From Cryptomeria japonica (lineage: Eukaryota; Streptophyta; Pinopsida; Cupressales; Cupressaceae): a stretch of 64,000 nt of DNA. The stretch spans positions 254,125,533-254,189,532 of the forward strand of contig NC_081410.1 in the NCBI RefSeq assembly GCF_030272615.1. Direction: 5' to 3'. Both the position numbers and the translations under genes were made by a program. Positions within the stretch are counted from its first letter, which is position 1; each line of letters opens with the position of its first letter. Under the pieces are notes generated by a model. It ran no database searches. It was not told where the DNA came from and saw only the letters and a program-made list of their open reading frames with translations. Positions 34,623 through 44,947 of the stretch are shown here, piece after piece.

Positions 34623-35905
34623 GGTAGACACTTAAAAATAATTATTTTAATTATTTTTAAATTCCTGACATAATTAATTTATTCATTATGCCAAATTTTA
34701 ATTCTCCTCAATATTAATTAATTATAATTAATATTGTCACTATAGTCTCTGATTTATTTATTTAATAAATCAACCCCCTTTTATTCTTCTAAAAATCCAA
34801 AATATTAAAATCTTCTCAAAATCCTCCTCTTAACTAATTAATTTCAATAATTAGTTAACCTAAGTGATTCCTACAAATCACCTTTTCCTAATCCATCATT
34901 AACCTAATAAATTCTTCTAAAAACTCCCTAAGCTCACTTAACATTATTCTTCTAATTTTTAATTCCGTCCACTCATTCTCTCTCCTAGTCAAATCCTCCT
35001 ACAAATCTTATCTACCCTAATCCCACCTAATCTTTCCTCTAATACCTCTCCTAATGAGTTGCTAGTAGCTAATCATCATGATTAGCCACAAAGTCAACTC
35101 CTTGTCCCTTCCATCCAACCACTCTCCTTAAATGCCCTTTTCCTAGGTGAATGTGAGATTTTCAAAATCTCACATTCCTCTAGGCATCTCATCTTCCAAG
35201 GAATTTTTAATTCCTCCTTATTCCTCCAATCCCCATGAACCTCCCTTTTTGAAGAATTTTTAATTCTTCCTCTCCATCCCTCAAGAAATGTCCCATCCCT
35301 TCCTCTTCTCAAGAAACATTGGGAAGTCTTCCCAATGTACCTTGAGGAGTTTGGAGACAATAAATTCCTTTAAGGTATATGTCTTGGTCTCCACAACTCC
35401 TCTTGGGCCTTGTGTAGGCTCACAAGGAATCTTGACCCTCCATCTTGGGTTAATATTAGCCCTTCATTTCTTCTCCTCTCTCCCTATAAATTAAGGACTC
35501 CATCCCCTCACATATCATCTCCAATTTTAGTAATTTCATGCTATTAGTTTGTGCCTAGAAAACCATATTTGCATCCTCATCATGCCAAAATTAACCTTCA
35601 TGCATACTTATCCATATTATCCATCTCATCCTTCAAATCCATTTTATCCATTTGTGCACAATGTTGAAGAGCCAACCACATCAATCAATCTAGGAGAAAA
35701 TTGACATCACGTTGGAGGCATTTGGGTGCACTTCGACTTCATCCAAGCTCCATCTGAGGAAGAAGGTAAAGATTTTCAAGGTAAAAAGTATTAATCTTCA
35801 TGTTTTCTATGTGATTTGGTTTATGCTTTATGATTTCATATGTTTTTGTGTTTTGATTTGCATATTAACCCTCCAAATCCACCTTCCACTCTTTTCCCCT
35901 CTTCA
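34623..35905 (+). repeat. 3' LTR of Tat element (1283 bp)
   Basis: Starts GGTAGACACTT (first T mutated) and ends CCCCTCTTCA. It carries the same hairpin ladder (from 35149) and TATA box (35485-35492) as the 5' LTR. At about 35651-35682 it differs from the 5' LTR (TTTGTGCACAATGTTGAAG against TTTTTTACACAGTGTTGGAG), and that variant is the one copied at 38568-38656. Confidence 0.9.
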
Positions 35906-35910
35906 ATTCC
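35906..35910. repeat. Target-site duplication of gypsy element, right copy (ATTCC)
   Basis: Follows the CTTCA end of the 3' LTR and matches ATTCT at 18641-18645 at four of five bases. Confidence 0.75.
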
Positions 35911-37949
35911 TTTACCTTTCCCTTCAATCAGTGTATCTATAGTGTCAGTCTTTATCTTTGGTGAAGTGAAGAATCCTCTATGATCTCCCAAAATTTTTAT
36001 CCAATCCTTTTGTGTTTCCTTTATTATCTCATTCTTCCTTCCTAACATCAGGCTAGTTATTCTATGTTTTCTGTTAAATACTTTCCTTTTTGTAGCCTCA
36101 ATTATCTTCTCCATCTCATTTGGAGTTTTAGTAAAACATATAGCTGAGAATTCTTGTATCTTAATGTGTTTCTCTTCTTGCATAGCATATAACCTTCTAG
36201 CATCTAATATGTTGTATAGTTCCGTTGGTATTTCATTTTCTATTTCAATTAATGCTTTCTTATAGATGTCTAAATATAGAAGAATTTCTTCCTCTACCTC
36301 TCTTTGTTCATTAACTATAAATGTATCATAATAAGACTTAACACTATTTAGCATCCCATCCTTAGTTATTTCATCTAAAATTTCAGCACAAGTCTTAGGC
36401 GGAATAATTGTTACATTACCAGTCTTTAGTGCCAATTCGGTGTCACTCTCCTTCCTCCTACTAGAAGTACCAGATGCAGCTAATGGTGTAGCCTTAGGTG
36501 CCTACTTCTATGTCAGTACTTTTATGGTGACTTTCCTAATTGGTTGTCTCTTTGGTTCCACTTTAGATTCTTCCGGTTTCTTCCTTACAACCCTTTTGAA
36601 AGCTAAAGGTGTCTCATCACCAGTCTCAGAATCTACAGGTGCAATGCAAACTACCAGATAATTCCTCTTTCTCCCTTTCTCCAGGACCGCATCAATGAGT
36701 GCCTTAATGTCTCTAGAAACCTTTTGTATAAACTTGCTTTCCTTACCTTCTTGTTTTTCCCTCTTCTTCTAGTTGAACTCAGTTTCAACTTCAAAGTTCT
36801 TTTGATGTGTTGTTCAAAAGGTTTTTATTCTTCATCTAATTCGGCATCTATTAGAATTTTTGCATATGCATCAAGGATTAATGCATCCACCTCATATCCC
36901 ATTTCCTCTATCCAAATATTTAGGGCCTTAACTGCCTCCATGAGACTCACATCCTTCTTGACCATGAAACAAATGTCGGTAGAGTATTTCTCTATAATTT
37001 TCTCAGGTATCCTTATTCTAGACCTCATAGATTTCTGAAAAGCCTTGAAGTAACCCCATACCTTGTCATCTCTAAGACTTCCCATTGCAACAATTGATTG
37101 CTTAAGCTGTCTTCCTACTGGGATGTCAAAAGCCCATTGCTTCCTTCCAGAACTAGGGGTATCATTTAGAAAGTATAACATTAAACATACTAATATATTT
37201 CCATACCAGAAGGTGCCCTTCTTTTCACCTTTAATCTTCCCTAAATTGATCAATAACTCCTCAAGCATCCAGTCATAGAGATCTAACTCGATATTTTCTC
37301 TCATCATTCTGTAAGCAGCCAAAATACATGAACTGGAAACTAAATTCAGTCGGTTAGACTGAGTTACCTTGTAACCTATGATCATGCTGCCAAATTTGAT
37401 GTCGCTGTCGGTGATAGTGTTCACCTTCATTGATCTCTTGTCTGATATAGCACCGATGATCCTCCTTACTAAGTCATTTGATATTTTCTTATTTGGTTGA
37501 TGCCCTTTTGATGGTAAACCAGTAATTGCCTGAATGGCTTCCTTAGTGATTTTGTAAGGTCTGTCCAACCATATGAATTCCCCATGTACTCTGCTTAGTA
37601 CATATTTGACAATCTCATCCTCAAATTCTAGAATATCCAAAATATCTATGAACCCTATATCTTCGATGTGCTTATATGTTGGTTTGATTTTACTAGATTA
37701 TCCCATGAGTTCATTCATATACATTCCCTTGATTTTTGAAGTACCTAAGTCCTTTATATGACAATGAATATAAGCCCTAACATTTTCTACATATACTACT
37801 CCCTCTGGGATGTGAGAAAATGCTCCAACCAAATCTTCCTTGGTAGCCACATGTGGATACCGTTTGAAAATTGGCCTGGGACAGTCCTTAATTTATACTA
37901 CAGTTGGATTCACAACAAAAATAGGAGTAGAAGATGATCCTAATTCCAT
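35906..37949 (-). pseudogene. N-terminal two thirds of the element H unknown-function ORF
   Basis: Reading leftward from ATG at 37949 (MELGSSSTPIFVV) the frame runs to 36825 with stops near 37898 and 37695, then continues from 36435 in a neighbouring frame to the gypsy junction at 35906. The open block 37640-36825 (271 codons) holds DRPYKITKEAIQAITGLP, KFGSMIIGYKVTQSNRLN, WYGNILVCLMLYFLND and SIVAMGSLRDDKVWGYF. The next block has TCAEILDEITKDGML and a lysine/glutamate-rich segment ending IEGKGKGI. Copies occur at 1-2510. No catalytic motif is recognised. The conservation of block order between copies suggests it once encoded a real protein. Confidence 0.7.
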
Positions 37950-38366
37950 GATTCAAGAAAAATACCTTTAGAACTTTGCCAGTGAAAACCTCTTATCAAA
38001 TCCTTCCAGATGTTGGTGTGATCGTTCAAGATAAAATTTGATCGCCTCTGAATAGTTTTTGATTGCACCAAGTCGCTCTGAATTGCTTTGAAATCAATCT
38101 GAATGTTGGGTGATTAATAATGAAGTGTAATCGACCTTTTATCGATTGAGAAAACCCTAATTTTCTATTGACATAAATGACTATCGGTGAATGATACCGA
38201 ATCTCACTCTGAATATATCAGTGCCAAATAATCCTTTCCAATATCTGGAACATCTTCTAGAAACTCCTCTAGGGGCATATGCATCATCTTTCATGAAATT
38301 TTTCCTACCCCTAAGGCATTTGCCTTAGTTACTGGATGAGCTCACTATAGGTGCAGGAGCAGCCTC

Positions 38367-39592
38367 TTATATCAGAAAGGTAACCAGGACATTCCCATCT
38401 AATGATTTCTCTTTAGTCTTTCTAACCCATCTCCGAGTATGATCTTGCTGGATTTCATTAACCTTCTCTTTGCCTTTATCATTTATTCCTCCATTTGCAA
38501 CTTGTGGATTTTTGCTTCTACAAAATAGCAATATGTTCGACTTCATTGCTGGCATAACATGGCTGATTTGTGCACAATGTTGAAGAGCCAACCACATCAT
38601 CCTTCAAATCCATTTTATCCATTTGTAGAGCCAACCACATCATCCTTCAAATCCATTATAGCAATATGTTCTTTTGAAGGCAATTCAAAAGAACATATTG
38701 CCTTGCTAAAATCGGTGAAATTACTTGACCTGCACTGATCAGCCATATGTCCAAATTTTCCACAAGCATAGCATTTTATATTCATTTTGCAATCTTCTGT
38801 CTTATGACCAATTTTATTGCATTTAGAACATTTATCGGGAGCAGAATTAGGGTTTTTATTTGCTCTATTTCTACATTGCCTAGCCATGTAGCCAAATCTA
38901 TTGCAAACAAAACATCTACCGTTGAATTTCCTTATCAATGTCTTATGGTTTTGATCTTCATTAGTAGTACCATAACTTTGTCCTTGCTGAAATCCAAGTC
39001 CACTGGAATCTCCAATCTACCTCTATCTCTTCAGTAACTCATCAAGTTGTACTGAGCTAATCTTGAATTTTTCTTTGTACTCACTTGCAATAGTTAAATC
39101 ATCTCTTAGTAATAGCATTTGTCTCTCAATCTCTTTCTCATTGCTCTGGCATTGTACCAAATTAGACCTTAATATCTCATTTTCATGAGACAACCTACCA
39201 CATTCTTCAAATTTGTTCTTCAGGGATACAACAAGATTATCATCCTTTTTCTTTCTATCCTCAATATCCTTGGATAACCTCATAGTCATAGTTTGCATTT
39301 CATTCTTCATAATCATGTTCTCCTGACTTAATTTATGACATTGTTCCTTAAGTGCATCTTTGTCATCTTGATTTCGCAAATGTTCCTTCCTCCTCGCTTG
39401 AACAAATGACAATATCTCTTGTAGGACAAGAATAAATTCTTTCACAGAATTCAACTCATCTTGTAACTTTAAGTTCTTCAATCTTTCAGCATCATAATCT
39501 TCAAGTGCCATCTCAAGCTGTTTCTCGAAAGCCATATTCAATGATTCCGGTTTCAGGATTTTCCTCAAGCTGTTAAACTTCCTCCAAGGCAC
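38367..39592 (-). pseudogene. gag: Gag-like protein with coiled coil and CCHC knuckles (element H)
   Basis: The frame begins right after the primer-binding site; the first ATG is at 39535 (MAFEKQLEMALEDYD). A long heptad-rich coiled coil runs to about 39025, then stops just beyond 39023. From 38938 in the same frame come three zinc knuckles: CFVCNRFGYMARQC (38914, histidine replaced by tyrosine), CSKCNKIGHKTEDC (38830) and CYACGKFGHMADQC (38773). The N-terminal copia gag domain (compare 59565-59350) is absent. After 38732 the frame is disturbed by a filler insertion at 38568-38656. The product would package RNA and self-associate; this copy is broken. Confidence 0.7.
38568..38656. repeat. Filler made of permuted Tat LTR fragments
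   Basis: Inside the gag-like frame, sequence matching the Tat 3' LTR at 35629-35682 appears in permuted tandem order: TTTGTGCACAATGTTGAAG to CCAACCACATC, then ATCCTTCAAATCC to CCATTTGT, then AGAGCCAACCACATC, then ATCCTTCAAATCCATT. The insert is bracketed by a direct repeat AGCAATATGTTC (38527 and 38659). Confidence 0.8.
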
Positions 39593-39594
39593 AA

Positions 39595-39609
39595 GGCTCT
39601 GATACTAAT
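39595..39609 (-). other. Primer-binding site of element H
   Basis: On the minus strand ATTAGTATCAGAGCC follows the LTR and contains TATCAGAGCC, the complement of the initiator tRNA-Met 3' end. Confidence 0.8.
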
Positions 39610-40234
39610 TATTGGAAACCAATAACACTGAGAGGGGGGGGGAGTGAATCAGTGTTATACCAGACTAAAATATTTTAGCCTTGACAAAACATACATACAC
39701 CAACCAGTATACCGGTATAAACAGAATTGAAAGAAGTAATGCAGCCAATAAGCCAAACATATAAATGAGAACCATAACATAGAGATTTATATGTGGAAAA
39801 CCTCAATAAAGAAAAACCACCGTGGGATTTTTGACCCACAATATCAATCCACTAGCCATATGAAGAGATATTACAATATATGTTGGGGCATGCACTTGCA
39901 GGAAGGCTTACAGCCTAGAGCACACTGCTCATCACAAAAGGAGTCTCACTGACTACATACAAATTCGGACAAGTGTTGAACTACAAAAGATAGCATCTCT
40001 AAACATTAAAATAAATTGCCTATGCTGGATCCAAGATATGTTCGCCTCCTATACCAATATCCTTTATTATACCATGTCGGCCTGCATTGTTGATGACCAA
40101 AGAAATCTTCTAACCTGTTGGTTTCGTGTTTGTGAAGTGCATGCCGGTATACTATATGAAGCCTGAACCCAAAACCATGTTGCCATCAATGACAACATAA
40201 TGAAACATAACCAGTAGAGTGTCAATTGCCAACA
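39610..40234 (-). repeat. 5' LTR of element H (625 bp, internally deleted)
   Basis: Plus-strand ends are TATTGG (mutated TGTTGG) at 39610 and GCCAACA at 40234. It matches 16398-17308 except for a loss of about 275 bp after GATAGCATCTC and a small difference near 40075-40090. Confidence 0.85.
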
Positions 40235-40239
40235 ATTTA
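40235..40239. repeat. Target-site duplication of element H, right copy (ATTTA)
   Basis: Exact match to 16393-16397. Confidence 0.9.
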
Positions 40240-40661
40240 TTGCCCCGCATGGTGATTGACACAACATAAAAGGAAAAGGTGGCAAAAATAGAATACAAGG
40301 GCACCAACTCACTAGTTAGAGGAAGTCAAGGATTGATCGTGGTCATCCAAATGATCATCTATGATGGAAATTTAAATTTTGAAGCCAACAACAACTTTTG
40401 TTTGCATGAAGGAATTAATGGCAGAGCAATAAAAGAGAAAACTCTACTGCATTTGTCTTCACCAATAATTCAAGCGAATAGAGAGCAGTTGTAGAGAAAG
40501 TAGAAAGAGAATTCAAGCATTCTCAAGGCATCCAAACACAAAAAGCTAACCAGTAACTAAAATTGGAGTGCCCTTTGTATGAATCTGGTTGAATTGTTCG
40601 TGATAATTGTAGGTGTTTTTAGAGCCCTAGGATTTTATTTCTTGCTCTCTGCAAAATAGCT
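40240..40661 (+). other. Continuation of the locus split by element H
   Basis: Begins TTGCCCCGCATGG, which fits the style of the GGGATAA array (compare TTATTTGCCCCG near 15725). It then becomes ordinary leader-like sequence up to the ORF at 40662. A short frame at 40279-40494 has no recognisable content. Confidence 0.45.
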
Positions 40662-42686
40662 ATGGCCTCCCCCATTGAAAAAACCGCAAGCCCTGATACT
40701 GAGAAAGCCCAAGAGGCTGGAGCTAGCTCAAGTGTCGCTAGTGCTACCCATGCCATCCCTTTGAGCATAATTTCCCCACTGCAAGAATTATAGGATACCC
40801 CCATTGTTGGACCAAACCTTGAACCAGATCCTGCACAAGCTAAGGAGGCTGAAGCTAGTGCTTCCTCCAAGAAATAAAAGGGGAAGAGGGGAGAAAAGAG
40901 AGCTACAATTGTGGTTTCAAAGGAAGATATAGAGGAAGAATACCCATCCCCAAAGACAAAGAATCCTGCTCCAAAGAAAAGGAAATCAAATAAGGATTCC
41001 ACTGAAGAAATACTTGCACAACCGACCACTCCAGTGATTGAAAAGGAGGAAGTTGAAAAGAAGATGGTAGAGGAGCTATCAAAGAAGAAGGAAACAAAGA
41101 AGAGAGCCCCTCTCAAAAAGAAGGTTGTATCTACCCATGTTGCAGAAGAAACCCCACAACCCCAAGAGGAACCAATAGCACCAGCTGAGCCTCCCAAAAC
41201 ATGTTCTGAATTGGAAAGAGAAACAATGATCAAATTAGAAGAATTGGCAAGGAGGTATACTAGAGGAACCCAAGTATTGAGATAGGATTTAGTAGACCTC
41301 TTCCCTATCTCTAACTCATTGGAGTCATCCAAGGCCTTCTAGGGAGACACGGAGGTTGGATGTAGGGTTGTCATAATGGGATTTAGGGGGTGGGATGTCT
41401 TCCATGCTTTCTATGGAAATAGGGATCAACCTAGCCCAATCTCCAATTCCTAGAAGTTGAACCTAGGAAGGCTAGTAGTGCTAAATGTATTTATTGAGCC
41501 AATGATAATCAGAGAATTAGCTAAGAAATTTGACCCCCCAAGCCTTGCTATCAGAAACCTTCAAAGATAGGTTATTTTGGATATCTCTCAGAAGGCTATC
41601 ATTGAATGTTTTGGGCTGGATGGTTCAACCATTAAGGGGATCAACAAGAAGGATTTGGTGAGAATATATAAGAAGAACAAGGGGAGAATCAAGAGGGAGT
41701 ATCTGCCTATATTTTTGAGAAGGCTCACAAAATTTTCCCCAAGCTACATCTTGCCCACTGAGATTGAGCCTTTCACACTGGATAAGTTTGCAACTTATTT
41801 TGTAAGGACATATTATGCCCTATGCCAGGTCCTAGGAGAAGATTGTGGGCTCACCTTGTTGCTAGTTGATTACATGATGCTGACAGTGTCCATCCAACAC
41901 ACGTCCACCAATGAACTTTTTGACTTTTCTACAATTATCCAAACAAAGCTATATGAGAACCTAATGAAGGAAAATGATGAAATAGTTGTACTGAACTTCA
42001 AGCACTATTCTTTGGTGTGCCATCTCATTTTGTATCAGAACAAGTCAACATGGTCACCAAAACTGAACATTAGAATACTAGATCCACAAACAAGATTACC
42101 ATGGCCTATTCAGAGATGGACACAAGTGTGGGACAAGGGCTCTCGCTTTGGGGATTATTGTTTATTCTTTGATTGTTTTGTCAAAAGGGTTTTGGATATG
42201 TTGAATGTTGTAATAAAAAGACCACCTACACACATAATTAAGGTATTAAGAAAAAAATTCTGCATGGATCAAAATATACAATATGCAGAAGGGGATTTCA
42301 ACCATAATTTTGGAGACTTGTTATTCTATGATAACTGTATAATTATAAGGTGCTATGGTTTTGAGAAGGATCCTCATAGGTTACCAATTTTTGTATCTCC
42401 TAGGCTTGCATTTTTGGAATTCATGTGGCAAATGATGTGGGTGGATAAAGAACAAATCTCAGAAAGAAAGGGGAAGCATCTCCCCAAAGCCACTAGCTTC
42501 AACGAATTCAATATTGGATATGATCATCTGGAGAAGATCCGGGATTTTTTGACTAGGAATTATAGGCTTAAGGTAACTATAGCCAGAAATTATGATCTTG
42601 AGAGATACATAGGGGATTTAAGGCTAAATAAACTCAAAGAAAGAAGCTACCATCTATTATGCCTTGCATATCTATTTCCCCATTAG
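40662..42686 (+). pseudogene. Large ORF of unknown function, one frame with six stops (ORF1)
   Basis: A single plus-strand frame runs 675 codons from ATG at 40662 (MASPIEKTASPDTEKAQEAG). Its stops are TAG at 40791, 41283, 41340, 41451 and 41568 and TAA at 40875; from 41577 on it is open for 369 codons. The N-terminal third is acidic and lysine/proline-rich and looks disordered. The second part is globular: LDISQKAIIECFGLDGSTIK, FKHYSLVCHLILYQN, a FFDCFVKRVLDML helix and a C-terminal NYDLERYIGDLRLNKLKERS. I see no enzyme signature. The pattern around AIxxxFGL resembles the frames at 37640 and 44948. The stop at 42684 abuts a new repeat array, so the frame may be truncated. Confidence 0.6.
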
Positions 42687-42689
42687 TCT

Positions 42690-43640
42690 CCTTGCATTGA
42701 AATTTGGGTCCCTTTTATCTTTTCTTTTCTTTTTTTTTTTCTTTTTTGGTTTTTTGACCTCGGGACTTTGGGACTTCAAAGTCTCGAGGTCCCTTTGTTC
42801 TTCTTTGGTTTTTAACCTTGGAACTCTAGAGTCCCGGAGTCTCGAGGTCCCTTTGTTCTTCTTTGGTTTTTGACCTCGGAACCCCGAAGTCCCAAAGTCC
42901 TGAGGTCCCTTTGTTCTTCTTTGGTTTCAAAGCCTTGAAACTCTGGAGTCCTGGAGTCCCAAGGTTTTGAGTCTTCTACCTCGAAACTCTGGATTCTCAG
43001 AGTCCTGAGGTAGAGCCTCCTTCTTCTTCCTTATGAACCTTGGATCCCCGTAGTTCTGGGGTGGGGTGTTTCCTTTCTTGTGTCAATCTCAGAACATTGG
43101 GACCTCGGAGTCCTGAGGTCATGTTTAAAGCCTTCATATGGATGGGCTTGGAAAGAGGTATAAATAGGGATGATGAACTTTTAAAGTTCATTTGTGCATT
43201 CAAAACTCCTCCTCCCTAGCTCCAAGCTGCGAACCTCCCGACTTTTGAGCTTTCCTTGGTGTTTTTGGGCATTTCGATTCACCAGGTTGATGATTTTTCT
43301 TGCCCATTTTGATGGTTTGTAGATTAGATTTTCTTTCCTTGTTGCTCTTTTTGTTTGTTTCTTGTTTTCTTTTTGTGCGCCTAAGTTTTCCTGCCTGGAA
43401 CCCTGGACCCCTGGAGTCCCGGTTAGTTGGTTTTCATGCGCCTAGAACCTCGGTTCCGAGTAGTTGGCTTGACCTAAGTATGAAACCCCGAAGTTCTAGG
43501 TGACTCCCATTCACCTAACCCAGAACCTCGAAACCCCAAAATTCTGGATCAATCCTTCTTAATATGCCTAGAACCCCTGAGTTCTAGGTGGATCTCGTTC
43601 AATGAACCCAGAACCTCAAACCCCCGGATGATGCAGAGCA
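42690..43640. repeat. Array of GAACCCCGGAGTTC-like palindromic repeats
   Basis: Three near-identical units of about 57 bp at 42755-42930 each contain ACCTCGG or ACCTTGG, a CTCGAGGTC or CTGAGGTC box and CCTTTGTTCTTCTTTGG. Looser copies follow at about 42980, 43026, 43088, 43398, 43440, 43484, 43520, 43567 and 43605, built from GAACC, CCCCGAAGT, TTCTAGGT and GAGTCC in both orientations. A further copy is stranded at 44826-44880. Many units are partly self-complementary (CCTCGG...CCGAGG). Confidence 0.75.
43159..43166 (+). promoter_or_regulatory. TATA box within the palindrome array
   Basis: GAGGTATAAATAGGGATG is a strong TATA match on the plus strand. It is followed after about 40 bp by CATTTGTGCATTCAAAACTCC, which could be the start of R. 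This suggests the array is U3 of an LTR or another promoter region upstream of the ORF at 44948. Confidence 0.5.
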
Positions 43641-44815
43641 TCATGAAAATCCATAAAACCTTCATTCAAGGGTAAACTTTAAACTTGAATCAAGAGACAT
43701 ATACAAAGATAAATCACTCTTCTCAACTTCAAAACAATTTCAAAGGTTATATTACATCCTTAAAACCCTTAATTCAATATTTCAGATCATAACATTCACC
43801 ATAACATGAGAGAACAAATTCTTTATTGCCATGGAATACCCTAGTTTAGGGTTTCATTGCTTAACAACTGTTTTCACCAAAATAATCACAAAATATTCAA
43901 TTCTTAACCAAATAAAGTAAGACCAAAAGCACTAGAAAGAAGATTCAGAGAGCTTTACAACACATATATCCTTTCTTCAATATTATCCCTCATGTGACCA
44001 CACCAAATGCTACAACCAGGTTGTTGCTGCCTTCACCAATTTGCTTTTTACCGTGAACTGTAACAAACAGTCATCAATAACATTTTAAATATTTCTCATA
44101 AAGACAATTGCATTAGTAAGAATTTATATCACCAAGTTAAACAAGTTCTCTCAAAATTTCAGCCAGATCCAACTGTTAAATAAAAAGATATGACCATTTT
44201 CCCAAAACTAGGTAACCCTTGGTAGGGTTTTGACAATCATTGAAAAAACAAAGATATCTTGCCAAATACTCCACAAAAATGCACAAGAAAGGATTCATCT
44301 GAAAGATATTTCATCAATATATCATTAAATAACATCTACATATAAAAATTACATCAAATGTGATCCTCCATGGATCTATGACAGCCATAGATTCCTTAAA
44401 ACCTCATGACAGTTTGAGGGTTTGATGGATAATCTTTGTCAAATCCCCTCCAAACTGATCTCCCCTCTTGATTTCGACCAAACATGGTTTTATAAACCAT
44501 TTCAAACTCCTTTCTAACTTATCCAACCACCTCATAACCAATGGATTTCATTTTTACACTTTTGTTGCACTTTTGGCAATATTGCAACTTTGCAATTTTT
44601 ACAATTTTTGACATAAATGACTCTAACTCTTACATGGACACTTTTAAAACTTCAATAAGGACCAAATATGATATCTTTGGACAAAATGGCTCATTTAGCC
44701 TTACATATTATGATTCAATTGACTCAAATAACCTTAATATGTTATGAATGACTCAAATACAATAAATTGTTCATATTATGACTTTTGACCTCCCGCTATG
44801 CTTGTGTGCTTAGGT
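43641..44815. other. AT-rich segment splitting the palindrome array
   Basis: The GC-rich array stops at 43628, where a 7-bp inverted repeat (ATGATGC-AGA-GCATCAT) stands, and resumes at 44820. The sequence between is AT-rich, has no coding frame and shows no LTR tips that I can define. It looks like a separate insertion, but no target duplication is obvious. Confidence 0.35.
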
Positions 44816-44947
44816 GCCTCTACACCACCGGAGTTCCGGGATTCCTTTTGCATACAACTTGACCCCAAAGTCCCGAAGTAAATCAACTTTTATGATTATT
44901 ATCAAAGACTGAGGATTTTTTTTCTGCTTGTAGGTTCAAGTGGTTAG

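Larger units (their letters stand above)
18646..35905 (+). mobile_element. Complete Tat-type Ty3/gypsy element (17.26 kb)
   Basis: Order: 5' LTR (18646-19929), primer-binding site (19933-19950), long leader, gag-protease-G-patch-RT-RNase H-second RNase H-integrase (22570-29787), 3' spacer, antisense ORF with a plant mobile domain (33640-31480), GC-rich repeats, polypurine tract (34608-34622) and 3' LTR (34623-35905). The RT-RNase H-integrase order is gypsy. The extra RNase H between RT/RNase H and integrase is the known mark of the Tat lineage. Over the first 150 bp the two LTRs differ at roughly one base in twenty by eye. At least 25 in-frame stops and two frameshifts make it inactive. Confidence 0.9.
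16398..40234 (-). mobile_element. Complete pol-less copia-like element, interrupted by a gypsy element (element H)
   Basis: Minus-strand order is 5' LTR (40234-39610), tRNA-Met primer-binding site (39609-39595), gag-like coiled coil plus CCHC knuckles (39592-38367), a large ORF of unknown function (37949-35906 continuing at 18645-17692), 3' untranslated region, polypurine tract (17320-17311) and 3' LTR (17308-16398). A 5-bp target duplication (ATTTA) flanks it. Removing the 17,260-bp gypsy insertion and its 5-bp duplication leaves about 6.57 kb. No protease, integrase, reverse transcriptase or RNase H frame is present, so movement would have depended on enzymes supplied in trans. Confidence 0.85.

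Noticed and set aside
38667-38693. Hairpin GTTCTTTTGAA/TTCAAAAGAAC as a regulatory site
   Set aside because: It lies within the gag-like frame next to the filler insertion; the filler and a chance inverted repeat in coding sequence explain it well enough.
40619-41332. Minus-strand frame of 237 codons, rich in Ser and Phe
   Set aside because: It is the shadow of the lysine/glutamate-rich start of ORF1, whose plus-strand frame is continuous with 369 further open codons.
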